From Neisseria subflava (GTDB lineage Bacteria > Pseudomonadota > Gammaproteobacteria > Burkholderiales > Neisseriaceae): DNA of 64,000 nt. Each line of letters opens with the position of its first letter. The stretch's first letter is position 1. Positions 28,373 through 36,179 of this stretch are shown here, piece after piece. Where the stretch lies: NCBI RefSeq assembly GCF_024205745.1, contig NZ_CP073117.1, positions 248,001 through 312,000 on the forward strand, given 5' to 3'. The notes below the pieces were generated by a model. It was not told the DNA's origin. It searched no databases and was given only the letters and a program-made list of their open reading frames with translations. Both the position numbers and the translations under genes were made by a program.

Positions 28373-29710
28373 TTAAATCAAACCCAAAGAGTTGATGAAC
28401 ACCACAATAATCGCAATCGGCGCAAGATAGCGAAGCGTACCCAACCACAGGTAAAGCAGCTGTTTCGGAATGGTGCTGCCCATGCCCGCATCACGCAGGA
28501 CAGACTGTTTGTCCTGAACCCATGATGTAAACACGGCAACGCTCAATGCGCCAATCGGCATGATGACGGCAGAAATAATAAAATCCCACAAGTCAAAAAT
28601 GGTTTTGCCGAAAATTTTAAACTCGCTCCATACGCCGAAAGACAGCGCCGAAGGGATACCGACTATGAAAATCGCAATGCCGGTTACCCAAGCGTGGCTG
28701 CTGCGTTTTTTCTCGTCTTGGCGGATGGTTGCTGCGATGACGGTTTCCAGCATGGAAAACGCGGAAGTCAGTGTCGCAAAGACAACCAACAGCATGAACA
28801 CGGCAAACAAATATGTACCCATCGGCATTTTCATGAATACCGCAGGCAACACAACAAAAATCAAACCAGGGCCTTGACCGGGTTCAAAACCAAAGGCAAA
28901 TACCGCAGGGAAAATCACCAAACCGGCCAGCAGGGAAACAAACAGGTTCATCCACATAATCATATGGCCGGAGCGGAACATATCCTGATCCTTACCCAAA
29001 TACGAGGCATAGGTAATCATCGCAGACACGCCGATACTCAATGCAAAAAATGCCTGACCCAAAGCAGTCAGCATCGTACCCGGTTTCAAATACGACCAAT
29101 CCGGTTTCAACAAGAATGCCACGCCCTCCATTGCACCGGGCAAAGTCAGCGAACGGATAGCCAGCGCGATAAAGAGGATAAACAAACCCGGCATCAAGAT
29201 GCGGTTTGCCTTTTCAATGCCGTCTGAAACGCCGCCTTTAACCACCCAAATGGTAATCAGCATGAACAAGCCTTGGTAAAACAGCGAGCCAAACGGTGAA
29301 GAAATCGTATTTTCAAACAGTGCCTTAAAGTCTGCGCCAACGTGAATTTCGCCGGTAAAACTGTGTACGACGTAGTTCAATACCCAGCCGCCGACCACGC
29401 TATAAAACGACAGCAAGATAAAACAAGCGGCCACGCCCATGCGGCCGACCCACGGCCACTGCGAACCGGGGCGCAATGCTTTGAAAGAATCAATGGCATT
29501 TTTACCGCCCGTACGGCCGATGTAAAACTCGGCCAATTGAACCGGCAAAGCCACCAAAATGGTGAAAATCAAAAACAAAAGAAAGAATACGGCGCCGCCA
29601 TTTGTACCGGCTGTATAAGGGAATTTCCAAATTGCACCCAAACCGATGGCCGAGCCTGCCGCAGCAAGCACAAAGCCGATTTTGGATGACCAAGATGAAT
29701 GGTTGCTCAT
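28373..29710 (-). CDS. Sodium-dependent transporter, NSS (neurotransmitter:sodium symporter) family
   Basis: A 445-residue membrane protein with 11-12 helices. The start WSSKIGFVLAAAGSAIGLGA followed by IWKFPY is the sodium and substrate site of helix 1 in LeuT-fold NSS transporters; GQAFFALSIGVSAMITYAS is helix 6. It probably imports an amino acid with Na+; the substrate is not readable. A DUS in the rarer AT dialect lies inside the gene (29217-29228). No ribosome site is evident before the ATG. Confidence 0.88.
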   Translation of the reverse strand: MSNHSSWSSKIGFVLAAAGSAIGLGAIWKFPYTAGTNGGAVFFLLFLIFTILVALPVQLAEFYIGRTGGKNAIDSFKALRPGSQWPWVGRMGVAACFILLSFYSVVGGWVLNYVVHSFTGEIHVGADFKALFENTISSPFGSLFYQGLFMLITIWVVKGGVSDGIEKANRILMPGLFILFIALAIRSLTLPGAMEGVAFLLKPDWSYLKPGTMLTALGQAFFALSIGVSAMITYASYLGKDQDMFRSGHMIMWMNLFVSLLAGLVIFPAVFAFGFEPGQGPGLIFVVLPAVFMKMPMGTYLFAVFMLLVVFATLTSAFSMLETVIAATIRQDEKKRSSHAWVTGIAIFIVGIPSALSFGVWSEFKIFGKTIFDLWDFIISAVIMPIGALSVAVFTSWVQDKQSVLRDAGMGSTIPKQLLYLWLGTLRYLAPIAIIVVFINSLGLI

Positions 29711-29918
29711 GATGTAATATTAAGAAACGTGAAGATGCCGAATTGTAACAGGGTGAAGTCAAGCCGTGAGTGGCTGACGGACAGCCGATAAGCAATTCGC
29801 ACGGATGGTGCGTACTTACCAGGCAAATTAGCACGAATTTTTGATAATTAAACTTTTAATAGCATAAAAATGATTTTTATATTTTAAATTTGACGGTTTA
29901 TTTTAAAAATAATCATAT

Positions 29919-29963
29919 AAAAGGCCGTCTGAAACCTTGTTTTTAAGGTTTCAGACGGCCTTT
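29919..29963 (-). terminator. Long DUS hairpin after znuA
   Basis: The DUS arms are extended by ACCTT/AAGGT to 18-19 paired bases around a T-rich loop. It lies just beyond the leftward znuA stop. Confidence 0.8.
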
Positions 29964-29977
29964 ATCCTTAAGCCGCT

Positions 29978-30883
29978 TTATTTTTTCATGGCATCGGTCA
30001 AAACTTTGACATTGTAGCGGTACATGCCGATGTAGCTGTTGGCCGGTGCGCCACCCAATGCATCAGAATACAAACGTCCGCTGACATTGACGCCGGTTTC
30101 TTTGGCAATACGGTCAATCATGCGCGTGTCTTTGATGTTTTCAGTAAAGACGGCTTTAATACCCTCGCGTTTGATTTGGCGGATGATGGAAGCCACTTGT
30201 TTGGCAGACGGCTCGGCCTCACTGCTCACGCCTTGAGGGGCGATAAATTCAATATTGTAGCGTTTACCCATGTAAGAGAACGCATCGTGTCCAGTCAAAA
30301 CTTTACGCTTGGCGGCAGGTACGGCATTAAAGGCAGCCTGCGCATCGCTGTGCAGTTTTTTCAGCTGCATTTGATAGTTGCCCAAACGTTGCTGATAATA
30401 GGTTTTGCCTTCAGGGTCGGCTTGAATCAAAGCATTGGCAACGTTTTGCGCGTAAGTACCCATCAGGACGGGGTCGGTCCAAACATGCGGGTCAAATTCG
30501 CCGTGATCGTGATGATGGCCTTCATGATCGTGGTCATGATGATGGCCGCCCTCTTCTGCTTTCAAAGCCTGAATACCTTTGGTCGCTTCGGCGAAAGGCA
30601 CTTTGCTTTGTTTGACTGCGCGTTGTACATCGGCGGCTTCCAAGCCCAAGCCGTTGAGCAATACCAATTTTGCGCTGCGGATTTTTTTGATGTCGCCACT
30701 GGTCATGTGGTAGGCATGGCTGTCTTGGTTGGCACCTACCAAGCTTTGAACGGCCACACGGTCGCCGCCAATCTGTTTGGCCACGTCGCCCAAAATGCTG
30801 AAGCTGGTCACAACAGGCAACGGAGCGGCATAAGCTGCACCGGTCAATAATGCGGCAACGATGCCGAGTTTCCAATGTTTCAT
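29978..30883 (-). CDS. znuA: Zn/Mn ABC transporter substrate-binding protein ZnuA (MntC)
   Basis: A 301-residue periplasmic binding protein of the cluster A-I type, with a signal peptide cut after AYA (about residue 19). Metal-ligand histidines are in DSHAYHM and FDPHVW, and a His/Asp-rich loop lies at 114-127 (HHHDHDHEGHHHDH), typical of zinc-binding members. In Neisseria this protein serves both zinc and manganese uptake and is named ZnuA or MntC. The start at MKHWKLG has GGAGAG before it. It is the third gene of the leftward znuC-znuB-znuA set; a lone DUS lies before it at about 30950. Confidence 0.93.
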   Translation of the reverse strand: MKHWKLGIVAALLTGAAYAAPLPVVTSFSILGDVAKQIGGDRVAVQSLVGANQDSHAYHMTSGDIKKIRSAKLVLLNGLGLEAADVQRAVKQSKVPFAEATKGIQALKAEEGGHHHDHDHEGHHHDHGEFDPHVWTDPVLMGTYAQNVANALIQADPEGKTYYQQRLGNYQMQLKKLHSDAQAAFNAVPAAKRKVLTGHDAFSYMGKRYNIEFIAPQGVSSEAEPSAKQVASIIRQIKREGIKAVFTENIKDTRMIDRIAKETGVNVSGRLYSDALGGAPANSYIGMYRYNVKVLTDAMKK

Positions 30884-30962
30884 ATTCTCTCCAGTGATAT
30901 AACGTAACATTAACATCATCATAAAACAGACCGCCTGATTATTCAAGCGGCCGTCTGAAAAA

Positions 30963-31838
30963 TCATGCCGTACGGTGTTTTTTACGGCGCAACCATTTTG
31001 CCAAAATGCCGCCTTCCCAACCGAACACGACGGAAATCAGGTAAAGCGTGCCGCAGCATAAAATAATCGCAGGGCCGGACGGAATTTCGATATGGTAGGA
31101 AAACAACAGTCCTGCCAAGCCGCAAAGCAAAGCCAATGCGACAGACAAAATCATCAGCCAACCCATGCTTTTCGCCCACAGTCTGGCGGTAATCGCCGGC
31201 AACATCATCAAGCCAACCGACATCAGCGTACCCAATGCCTGAAAACCGGCAACCAGATTCATCACGACCAGCACCAAAAACAACACATGCCAAAAGCCGC
31301 CCTTACCGCCGACAGCCTTGAGGAACAAAGGATCTATGCTCTCCAACACCAGCGGGCGGAACATGACCGCCATCAGCAAAATAGTAACACTCGCGGAAAC
31401 GGCAATCAGCTGCAAAGCCGGAATGTCCACCGCCAACACCGAGCCAAACAGCAAATGCAGCAAATCGACGCTGCTGCCGTTTTTGCTGACCAAAACCACG
31501 CCGATGGCAAGGCTGCTCAAATAAAATGCGGCAAAGTTCGCGTCTTCTTTCAATGAAGTAAACCGGCTGACCAAACCGGCTAACAAAGCCATCAGCAAAC
31601 CGGCCGCAAAACCGCCGACACTCATCGCAGGCAAACTCAAGCCGGCAAACATATAGCCAATGGCCGCACCGGGCAAAACCGCATGGCTCAAGGCGTCGCC
31701 CACCAAACTCATGCGGCGCATCACCAAAAACACACCGACAGGCGCCGCGCTCAATGCCAGGCAGAAAATCGATGCCAAGGCATAGCGCATAAAGTCAAAT
31801 TCGACGAACGGCGCGACGACCAAATCATATAAATCCAT
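30963..31838 (-). CDS. znuB: Zn/Mn ABC transporter permease ZnuB (MntB)
   Basis: A 291-residue ABC-3 family permease with eight or nine helices; LVGDALSHAVLPGAAIGYM is the family's EAA-like coupling region. It forms the inner-membrane channel for the metal delivered by ZnuA. A DUS hairpin lies in the 76-base gap between it and znuC, which may reduce read-through from the ATPase gene. Confidence 0.92.
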   Translation of the reverse strand: MDLYDLVVAPFVEFDFMRYALASIFCLALSAAPVGVFLVMRRMSLVGDALSHAVLPGAAIGYMFAGLSLPAMSVGGFAAGLLMALLAGLVSRFTSLKEDANFAAFYLSSLAIGVVLVSKNGSSVDLLHLLFGSVLAVDIPALQLIAVSASVTILLMAVMFRPLVLESIDPLFLKAVGGKGGFWHVLFLVLVVMNLVAGFQALGTLMSVGLMMLPAITARLWAKSMGWLMILSVALALLCGLAGLLFSYHIEIPSGPAIILCCGTLYLISVVFGWEGGILAKWLRRKKHRTA

Positions 31839-31873
31839 GTTTTATCGCTTTTTTATTAATCTCTGAAAGCCTT

Positions 31874-31908
31874 AGGCCGTCTGAAAAACACTTATTTTCA
31901 GACGGCCT
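31874..31908 (-). terminator. DUS hairpin between znuC and znuB
   Basis: AGGCCGTCTGAAAA (31874-31887) with TTTTCAGACGGCCT (31895-31908). It is placed inside an operon, so partial termination or mRNA stabilisation is possible. Confidence 0.6.
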
Positions 31909-31914
31909 TGTCCA

Positions 31915-32640
31915 TTAAACCGAGCACCAATCGGCCGCTTCCTGTTTCTGCATCATTCGGTTTGCCTGCGCCAAAAATTCATCGGTTAACACATTTTCAG
32001 TCGCACCGGCAGTCACTTTTTCACGCGCTAAAAGCAGTGTGTTGGCAAAATATGCCCTCACCTGCTCGTAATCATGCAACACGGCAATCACTGCCTGACC
32101 GTCCTGATGGCATTGGCGCAAAACTTCCAACAGCGCATAAGTCGTCCGCGCATCCACCGCGTTAAACGGTTCGTCCAGCAGCAAAAATTTGGCATCCTGC
32201 ACCAGCATCCGCGCAAACAATACGCGTTGAAACTGGCCATTGGACAAGTGCGCAATTTGGCGCGTGGCAAAATCTTGCATTTCTACGCGTTCCAACGCCG
32301 CCATTACGCGCTTTTTCTGCGCCGCGTTCACGCGTCCAAAAAATCCGATTTCATACCACAGCCCCATCGCCGCCAGTTCAAACACCGTCATCGGCTGGCT
32401 GCGGTCAATATCCGACTGCTGAGGCAGATAGGCAATATCCTTGCGCGCCATATTTTCATAGCGCACGCTGCCCGTGTCCGTCTTCTGCAAGCCCATAATG
32501 GCTTTGAGCAAAGTTGATTTGCCCGCGCCGTTAGGCCCGAAAATCGTCCACATCTTGCCATCTTCAAACACCATATCGACATGATGCACCACCGGCCTGC
32601 GCTGATAGCTGACCGTCAGATTTTCCACCACGATACTCAT
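31915..32640 (-). CDS. znuC: Zn/Mn ABC transporter ATPase ZnuC (MntA)
   Basis: A 241-residue ABC ATPase with Walker A GPNGAGKST, Q-loop LPQQSD, signature LSNGQFQR (a variant of LSGGQ), Walker B FLLLDEP and the H-loop VLHD. It powers metal import by ZnuB. The start at MSIVVENL is chosen because the sequence upstream belongs to a micro-ORF whose TGA stop overlaps this ATG (ATGA). A Zur-like site and promoter lie upstream. Confidence 0.93.
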   Translation of the reverse strand: MSIVVENLTVSYQRRPVVHHVDMVFEDGKMWTIFGPNGAGKSTLLKAIMGLQKTDTGSVRYENMARKDIAYLPQQSDIDRSQPMTVFELAAMGLWYEIGFFGRVNAAQKKRVMAALERVEMQDFATRQIAHLSNGQFQRVLFARMLVQDAKFLLLDEPFNAVDARTTYALLEVLRQCHQDGQAVIAVLHDYEQVRAYFANTLLLAREKVTAGATENVLTDEFLAQANRMMQKQEAADWCSV

Positions 32641-32738
32641 GGCGATACCGCCCAAAAATATACAGCCCACAACGCCGCCAATGCGACAAGCGCAATCAGC
32701 AGCCTTTGCAGCAATCCGGTCAACAATACAGAATTCAT
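32637..32738 (-). CDS. Putative 33-residue membrane micro-protein coupled to znuC
   Basis: Begins MNSVLLTGLLQRLLIALVAL and ends in VYFWAVSP: one hydrophobic helix with a single Arg near its start. Its TGA overlaps the znuC ATG by the ATGA arrangement typical of translational coupling, and it lies downstream of the predicted znu promoter. The ribosome site is weak (AGG close to the ATG). It is too short for function prediction; it could be a leader that couples translation or a small subunit of the transporter. Confidence 0.45.
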   Translation of the reverse strand: MNSVLLTGLLQRLLIALVALAALWAVYFWAVSP

Positions 32739-32804
32739 AAGCCTAAAACCGCCCTTGCCCGAATACGGACAACAGGCCGTCTGAAAGAAAATTAAAACAT
32801 TAAA

Positions 32805-32833
32805 ATGATACTGTATAACGTTAACCCTGTAAA
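32805..32833 (-). promoter_or_regulatory. znuCBA promoter with overlapping Zur-like operator
   Basis: On the minus strand: -35 TTTACA (32828-32833), 17-base spacer, -10 TATCAT (32805-32810). The sequence CGTTATACAGTATCA (32806-32820, minus strand) matches the reported meningococcal Zur element TGTTATDNHATAACA at 12 of 15 positions and covers the spacer and -10, so a bound repressor would block RNA polymerase. Confidence 0.6.
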
Positions 32834-32910
32834 TTTCTTTCGTTTTCAGACGGCATCGGGCAGAAGGCCGAATATCGGTTACAATCCGTTTTTTATTTGA
32901 TGATTGTCCT

Positions 32911-33207
32911 ATGTCTATTCCACTCTTAAACGAAAAACTCAATACCGAAACCGCCCGCATTTCATGGGAAGAGCTGCAACCCCACTTCGCACGCGGTGCC
33001 GCCGTCTATGTTGCGCCTGATTTGGATTTGATTGCCGTCGCCCGCCATGTTGCCGAAGATGAAGCCGCGCCATTGAAACAATGGATGGAACAAGGCAAAT
33101 TCGGTGCTGTCAGCGATGATATGGCACGCACATTTTTAGCGGATAAGCAGGAAATGTGGGCGGTTGTCGTGGCGCCGTGGGTATTGGTACAGCCTTGCAA
33201 AGACTGA
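32911..33207 (+). CDS. DUF2288 family protein
   Basis: A 98-residue soluble protein matching the DUF2288 family in length and pattern (WEELQPHFARGAAVYVAPDL; LDLIAVARHVAEDEA; WAVVVAPWVLVQP). No function is established. It stands alone, divergent from the znu operon. Confidence 0.75.
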   Translation: MSIPLLNEKLNTETARISWEELQPHFARGAAVYVAPDLDLIAVARHVAEDEAAPLKQWMEQGKFGAVSDDMARTFLADKQEMWAVVVAPWVLVQPCKD

Positions 33208-33209
33208 TA

Positions 33210-33276
33210 AGGCCGTCTGAAAAATAAAAAACCGGAACATTTCGCATGTTCCGGTTTTTTATTTTTCAGACGGCCT
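33210..33276. terminator. 67-base perfect palindromic double terminator
   Basis: Perfect 31-base arms (33210-33240 and 33246-33276) around TTCGC. The outer part is a DUS pair, the inner part a classical terminator stem (ACCGGAACAT/ATGTTCCGGT) with T/A tracts. It separates convergent genes and touches the last bases of apaG. Confidence 0.95.
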
Positions 33277-33643
33277 ATTGCAAAGTAAAGCCTGCTTTGA
33301 ATTCAAGCTTCGGCACCCCGATAACGAAACGTTTGCCGATGCTGTCTTCAAATTCATACGCGCCTTCGATGCTGCCCCAAGGCGTGCTGATTTGCGAACC
33401 ACTGTTGTACTCATAGGCTTCGCCCGGGTACAAAACAGGTTGCTCTTCAATCAGGCCGGCATGACCGACCTGCTCTGTCTCACCGTGTCCGTCGGTGATT
33501 TCCCAAAAACGCTGACGCAAAGTAATGATTTCATCACTGCGGTTGCAGATGGTAATCAGATAATTGAAGGCGTAGCGGTCGCGATAGACGTCGCTCTGAC
33601 CGGCCATATAACGCGGCTCCACGTTAATCTCGATTTCATTCAT
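33275..33643 (-). CDS. apaG: ApaG domain protein (CorD)
   Basis: A 122-residue single-domain ApaG protein, an immunoglobulin-like beta sandwich. The family core is present (VLYPGEAYEYNSGSQISTPW, then G-x-Y-x-F). Its role is unclear: it is tied genetically to Ap4A and cobalt/magnesium phenotypes in enterics. It is full length. GGGG precedes the ATG. Confidence 0.93.
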   Translation of the reverse strand: MNEIEINVEPRYMAGQSDVYRDRYAFNYLITICNRSDEIITLRQRFWEITDGHGETEQVGHAGLIEEQPVLYPGEAYEYNSGSQISTPWGSIEGAYEFEDSIGKRFVIGVPKLEFKAGFTLQ

Positions 33644-33739
33644 AATTATTTACCCCGTATGGTATTTATTTTATTTCAATCCGGATAATTCCGGCGTGTC
33701 CGCCCTATTTTTGCAAAGGGTCGAAACACTTAAAATGCA

Positions 33740-34237
33740 TCACGCTATCCAATAAAACAGGCCCAAGACCATCAAGGTCATCACAGCCGCAATCAAATCA
33801 TCAAGCATAATGCCTAAACCTCCATGAATCCGCCGGTCAAACCATTTGATCGGCCATGGTTTCAACGCATCAAACAAGCGGAAAATAATAAAAGCCGTCA
33901 GCCACCAGCTCCATTTAAACGGAATCAGCGACAGCACCAACAGCATCGCGACAATTTCATCCCAGACGATACCGCCGTAATCCTGAATGCCCAGTTCCCT
34001 CTCGGTATAACCACAAATACGGATACCCCAGAAAAACAAGGCGATACACAATAAAAGCAATATCCAGCCGTCTATGCCCAACAGGCACAATACAAAAGCC
34101 AGAGGTAATGCTGCCAGCGTCCCTGCCGTACCCGGCGCAACCGGCGACAAGCCGCTGCCGAAACCGAATCCTAAAAAACACAATGGTTTGTGCAACAGCC
34201 AAGAAAAAGTAGGTTTACGTTCAGCCAAAATGATCAA
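33740..34237 (-). CDS. pgpA: Phosphatidylglycerophosphatase A
   Basis: A 165-residue membrane enzyme that dephosphorylates phosphatidylglycerophosphate to phosphatidylglycerol. The family blocks GFGSGLSPVAPGTAGT, GGIVWDEIVAM and IKWFDRRIHGGLGIMLDDLIA are all present. There is no ATG at the start: the frame opens directly after a stop, and the likely start is TTG at 34237 or TTG at 34228, the latter with AGGA about ten bases upstream. It overlaps the end of thiL, which points to coupled translation. Confidence 0.92.
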   Translation of the reverse strand: MIILAERKPTFSWLLHKPLCFLGFGFGSGLSPVAPGTAGTLAALPLAFVLCLLGIDGWILLLLCIALFFWGIRICGYTERELGIQDYGGIVWDEIVAMLLVLSLIPFKWSWWLTAFIIFRLFDALKPWPIKWFDRRIHGGLGIMLDDLIAAVMTLMVLGLFYWIA

Positions 34238-35177
34238 ATCCTAAAGAAGTCAGTTCCAATACGCCGCCTTCGGCATCCAAAATATTCAGACGGCCTGAGT
34301 CAGTAATTTTACCAATTCGGGCGACCGGTACGCCACTTTGTTCCGCTGCCTGACAAACGCGTTCTCTATCTTCTGGAGCGGCAGTAAAAATCAGTTCGTA
34401 ATCATCGCCGCCGGCCAATACCGCCGACAACCATTGTTCGTGCGACAAAACGTTTTTCAATTCAGGCAACGACGGCACACAATCGGCAAATATTTCCGCC
34501 CCGACAGCAGAGGCTTTCAAAATATGCCCCACATCTTGAGCCAGGCCGTCTGAAACATCTTGCGCGGCATGGGCAAACGGCAACAATGCCTGCCCCAATG
34601 AAACGCGCGGTTCCGGACGGAGCAATTTATCATCGCAAACCGCCATGATTTCAGACGGCAATTGATAACGCCCCAGATGTTTGTTCAAAGCAGCAGCAGC
34701 CAAACCCAACCGACCCGATACCCAAATATCGTCGCCGACTTCGGTTGCATCCCGCCGCAAGGCACGCCCTGTCGGAACTTCACCTACTATCGTTACATTA
34801 AAGACCAAATCGCCTTTGGTGGTATCGCCACCAATCAATACCGTATCAAAACGCGCGGCCAAAGCAAAAAAGCTATCGCAAAAGCGTTTGAGCCAGTCTT
34901 GATTCAATTCAGGCAAGGCAGCACTGAGCAACACCCAACGCGGCTTGGCGCCCATAGCGGCCATATCGGATAAATTTACTGCAAGCATTTTCCATGCCAA
35001 ATCTTCGGGCGAAACATCTTCAAAAAAATGTCTGCCTTTGACCAACATATCAGCGCTAAAACATAAATCAAATCCGTTACTTGGGCGAATAATAGCGGCA
35101 TCGTCCCCTATGCCCAAAATCAGACCTTCCGATTTTTGTCGCTGCAAATATTGTCTGATAAAGTCAAATTCCGTCAT
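34221..35177 (-). CDS. thiL: Thiamine-monophosphate kinase ThiL
   Basis: A 318-residue enzyme that phosphorylates thiamine monophosphate to the active cofactor thiamine pyrophosphate. Visible: N-terminal GIGDDAAI, NLSDMAAMGAKP, GGDTTKG, the ATP-binding DVSDGLAQD and AGGDDYEL. It shares an operon with pgpA, as in many proteobacteria. Three uptake sequences or variants lie within the gene (34285-34296, near 34646, 34543-34554). Confidence 0.95.
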   Translation of the reverse strand: MTEFDFIRQYLQRQKSEGLILGIGDDAAIIRPSNGFDLCFSADMLVKGRHFFEDVSPEDLAWKMLAVNLSDMAAMGAKPRWVLLSAALPELNQDWLKRFCDSFFALAARFDTVLIGGDTTKGDLVFNVTIVGEVPTGRALRRDATEVGDDIWVSGRLGLAAAALNKHLGRYQLPSEIMAVCDDKLLRPEPRVSLGQALLPFAHAAQDVSDGLAQDVGHILKASAVGAEIFADCVPSLPELKNVLSHEQWLSAVLAGGDDYELIFTAAPEDRERVCQAAEQSGVPVARIGKITDSGRLNILDAEGGVLELTSLGFDHFG

Positions 35178-35196
35178 ATTTATCCAATATAACTAT

Positions 35197-35220
35197 AACT
35201 TAGATTACTATATCTAAGTT
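35197..35220. promoter_or_regulatory. 9-base inverted repeat upstream of thiL
   Basis: AACTTAGAT and ATCTAAGTT are perfect arms with a 6-base spacer, about 20 bases upstream of the thiL start. It could be an operator or a leader hairpin; I recognise no known regulator site. Confidence 0.35.
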
Positions 35221-35300
35221 TGTGCCAGCCTAATGTTTGCCTGCTAACACGTCAAACATCAAACTTCCATATTATTCAGATATAAAACTCAATAAGTTAA

Positions 35301-35333
35301 AGGCCGTCTGAAAATACAGATTTCAGACGGCCT
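35301..35333 (-). terminator. DUS-pair hairpin beyond the SDR gene
   Basis: AGGCCGTCTGAAA (35301-35313) with TTTCAGACGGCCT (35321-35333). Confidence 0.7.
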
Positions 35334-35364
35334 CATGTTTTCAAACCACTCTGAGCAGGTATAT

Positions 35365-36084
35365 TTACAGATAGACGATTTCGCCTGTCCGCCCCCTGCT
35401 CTCTTGGCTTGCCCACCAAATAAATTGTGGCAGGACATCTTCGTAGTTTTTACGTTCACTTTTCGATTCGCCCGGATGCGATTTAATACGTTGTGGCGAA
35501 TTGATGGCACCCGGCACCAAAACATTGGCACGCAGGTTGTCAAAACGTTCCCACTCATCCGCGGCCACTTTACACAAATAATTGAGCGCGGCTTTGGAAG
35601 CACCGAAACCGCCCCAATAGGCTTGCGGTTTCTCGCCGTGGCTTTCGCCGACAAAAATCACAGAAGCGTCTTCGGATTGCTTCAACAATGGGAACAGCGC
35701 ACGGGTCAAGCCCATAGGCGCAACGGTATTGATGCGGTATTGGTTGACCCATTCCGATACGGTTTGGAAGTCCAATGGCGACAAGGCATAAAAATAGCTG
35801 GCGCAATGCACCACGCCATCCAATTTTCCTCCTGTGGCTTCATCAATAGTTTCCGCGAATTGCTTAAACTCTTTCTCCTCTGCGCTCATCAAATCAAAGC
35901 AGATGGCAAACGGCTCAGGGCTGCCCGCAGCCACAATGGCATCATATACTTTTTCCAAACGCTTTTGATGACGCGCCACCAAAATGACAGTCGCTCCGGC
36001 AGCCGCATAGGCTTTGGCAACCTGCTCGCCCAAGCCTTGGGATGCGCCGGTAATCAAGATGGTTTTGTTCGCTAATGTCGTCAT
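35365..36084 (-). CDS. Short-chain dehydrogenase/reductase (YciK-like)
   Basis: A 239-residue Rossmann-fold protein with the cofactor motif TGASQGLG (about 12-19), the NAG-type segment replaced by HCAS, and the active-site helix. The usual YxxxK reads FGASK, so the catalytic tyrosine is a phenylalanine (TTC at the codon level). The closest general family is YciK-type oxidoreductases, whose substrate is unknown. AAGGAA precedes the ATG. It is monocistronic between two DUS hairpins. Confidence 0.83.
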   Translation of the reverse strand: MTTLANKTILITGASQGLGEQVAKAYAAAGATVILVARHQKRLEKVYDAIVAAGSPEPFAICFDLMSAEEKEFKQFAETIDEATGGKLDGVVHCASYFYALSPLDFQTVSEWVNQYRINTVAPMGLTRALFPLLKQSEDASVIFVGESHGEKPQAYWGGFGASKAALNYLCKVAADEWERFDNLRANVLVPGAINSPQRIKSHPGESKSERKNYEDVLPQFIWWASQESRGRTGEIVYL

Positions 36085-36149
36085 GACTGTTCCTTGAACT
36101 TTATGGTTTCAGATATTGTATCGGCTTGGTAAGTTTTGTAAAGTCAAAA

Positions 36150-36175
36150 AGGCCGTCTGAACATTCAGACGGCCT
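36150..36175 (-). terminator. DUS-pair hairpin at the end of hpnE
   Basis: AGGCCGTCTGAA and TTCAGACGGCCT with a 2-base gap, directly after the leftward hpnE stop. Confidence 0.75.
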
Positions 36176-36179
36176 CAGT

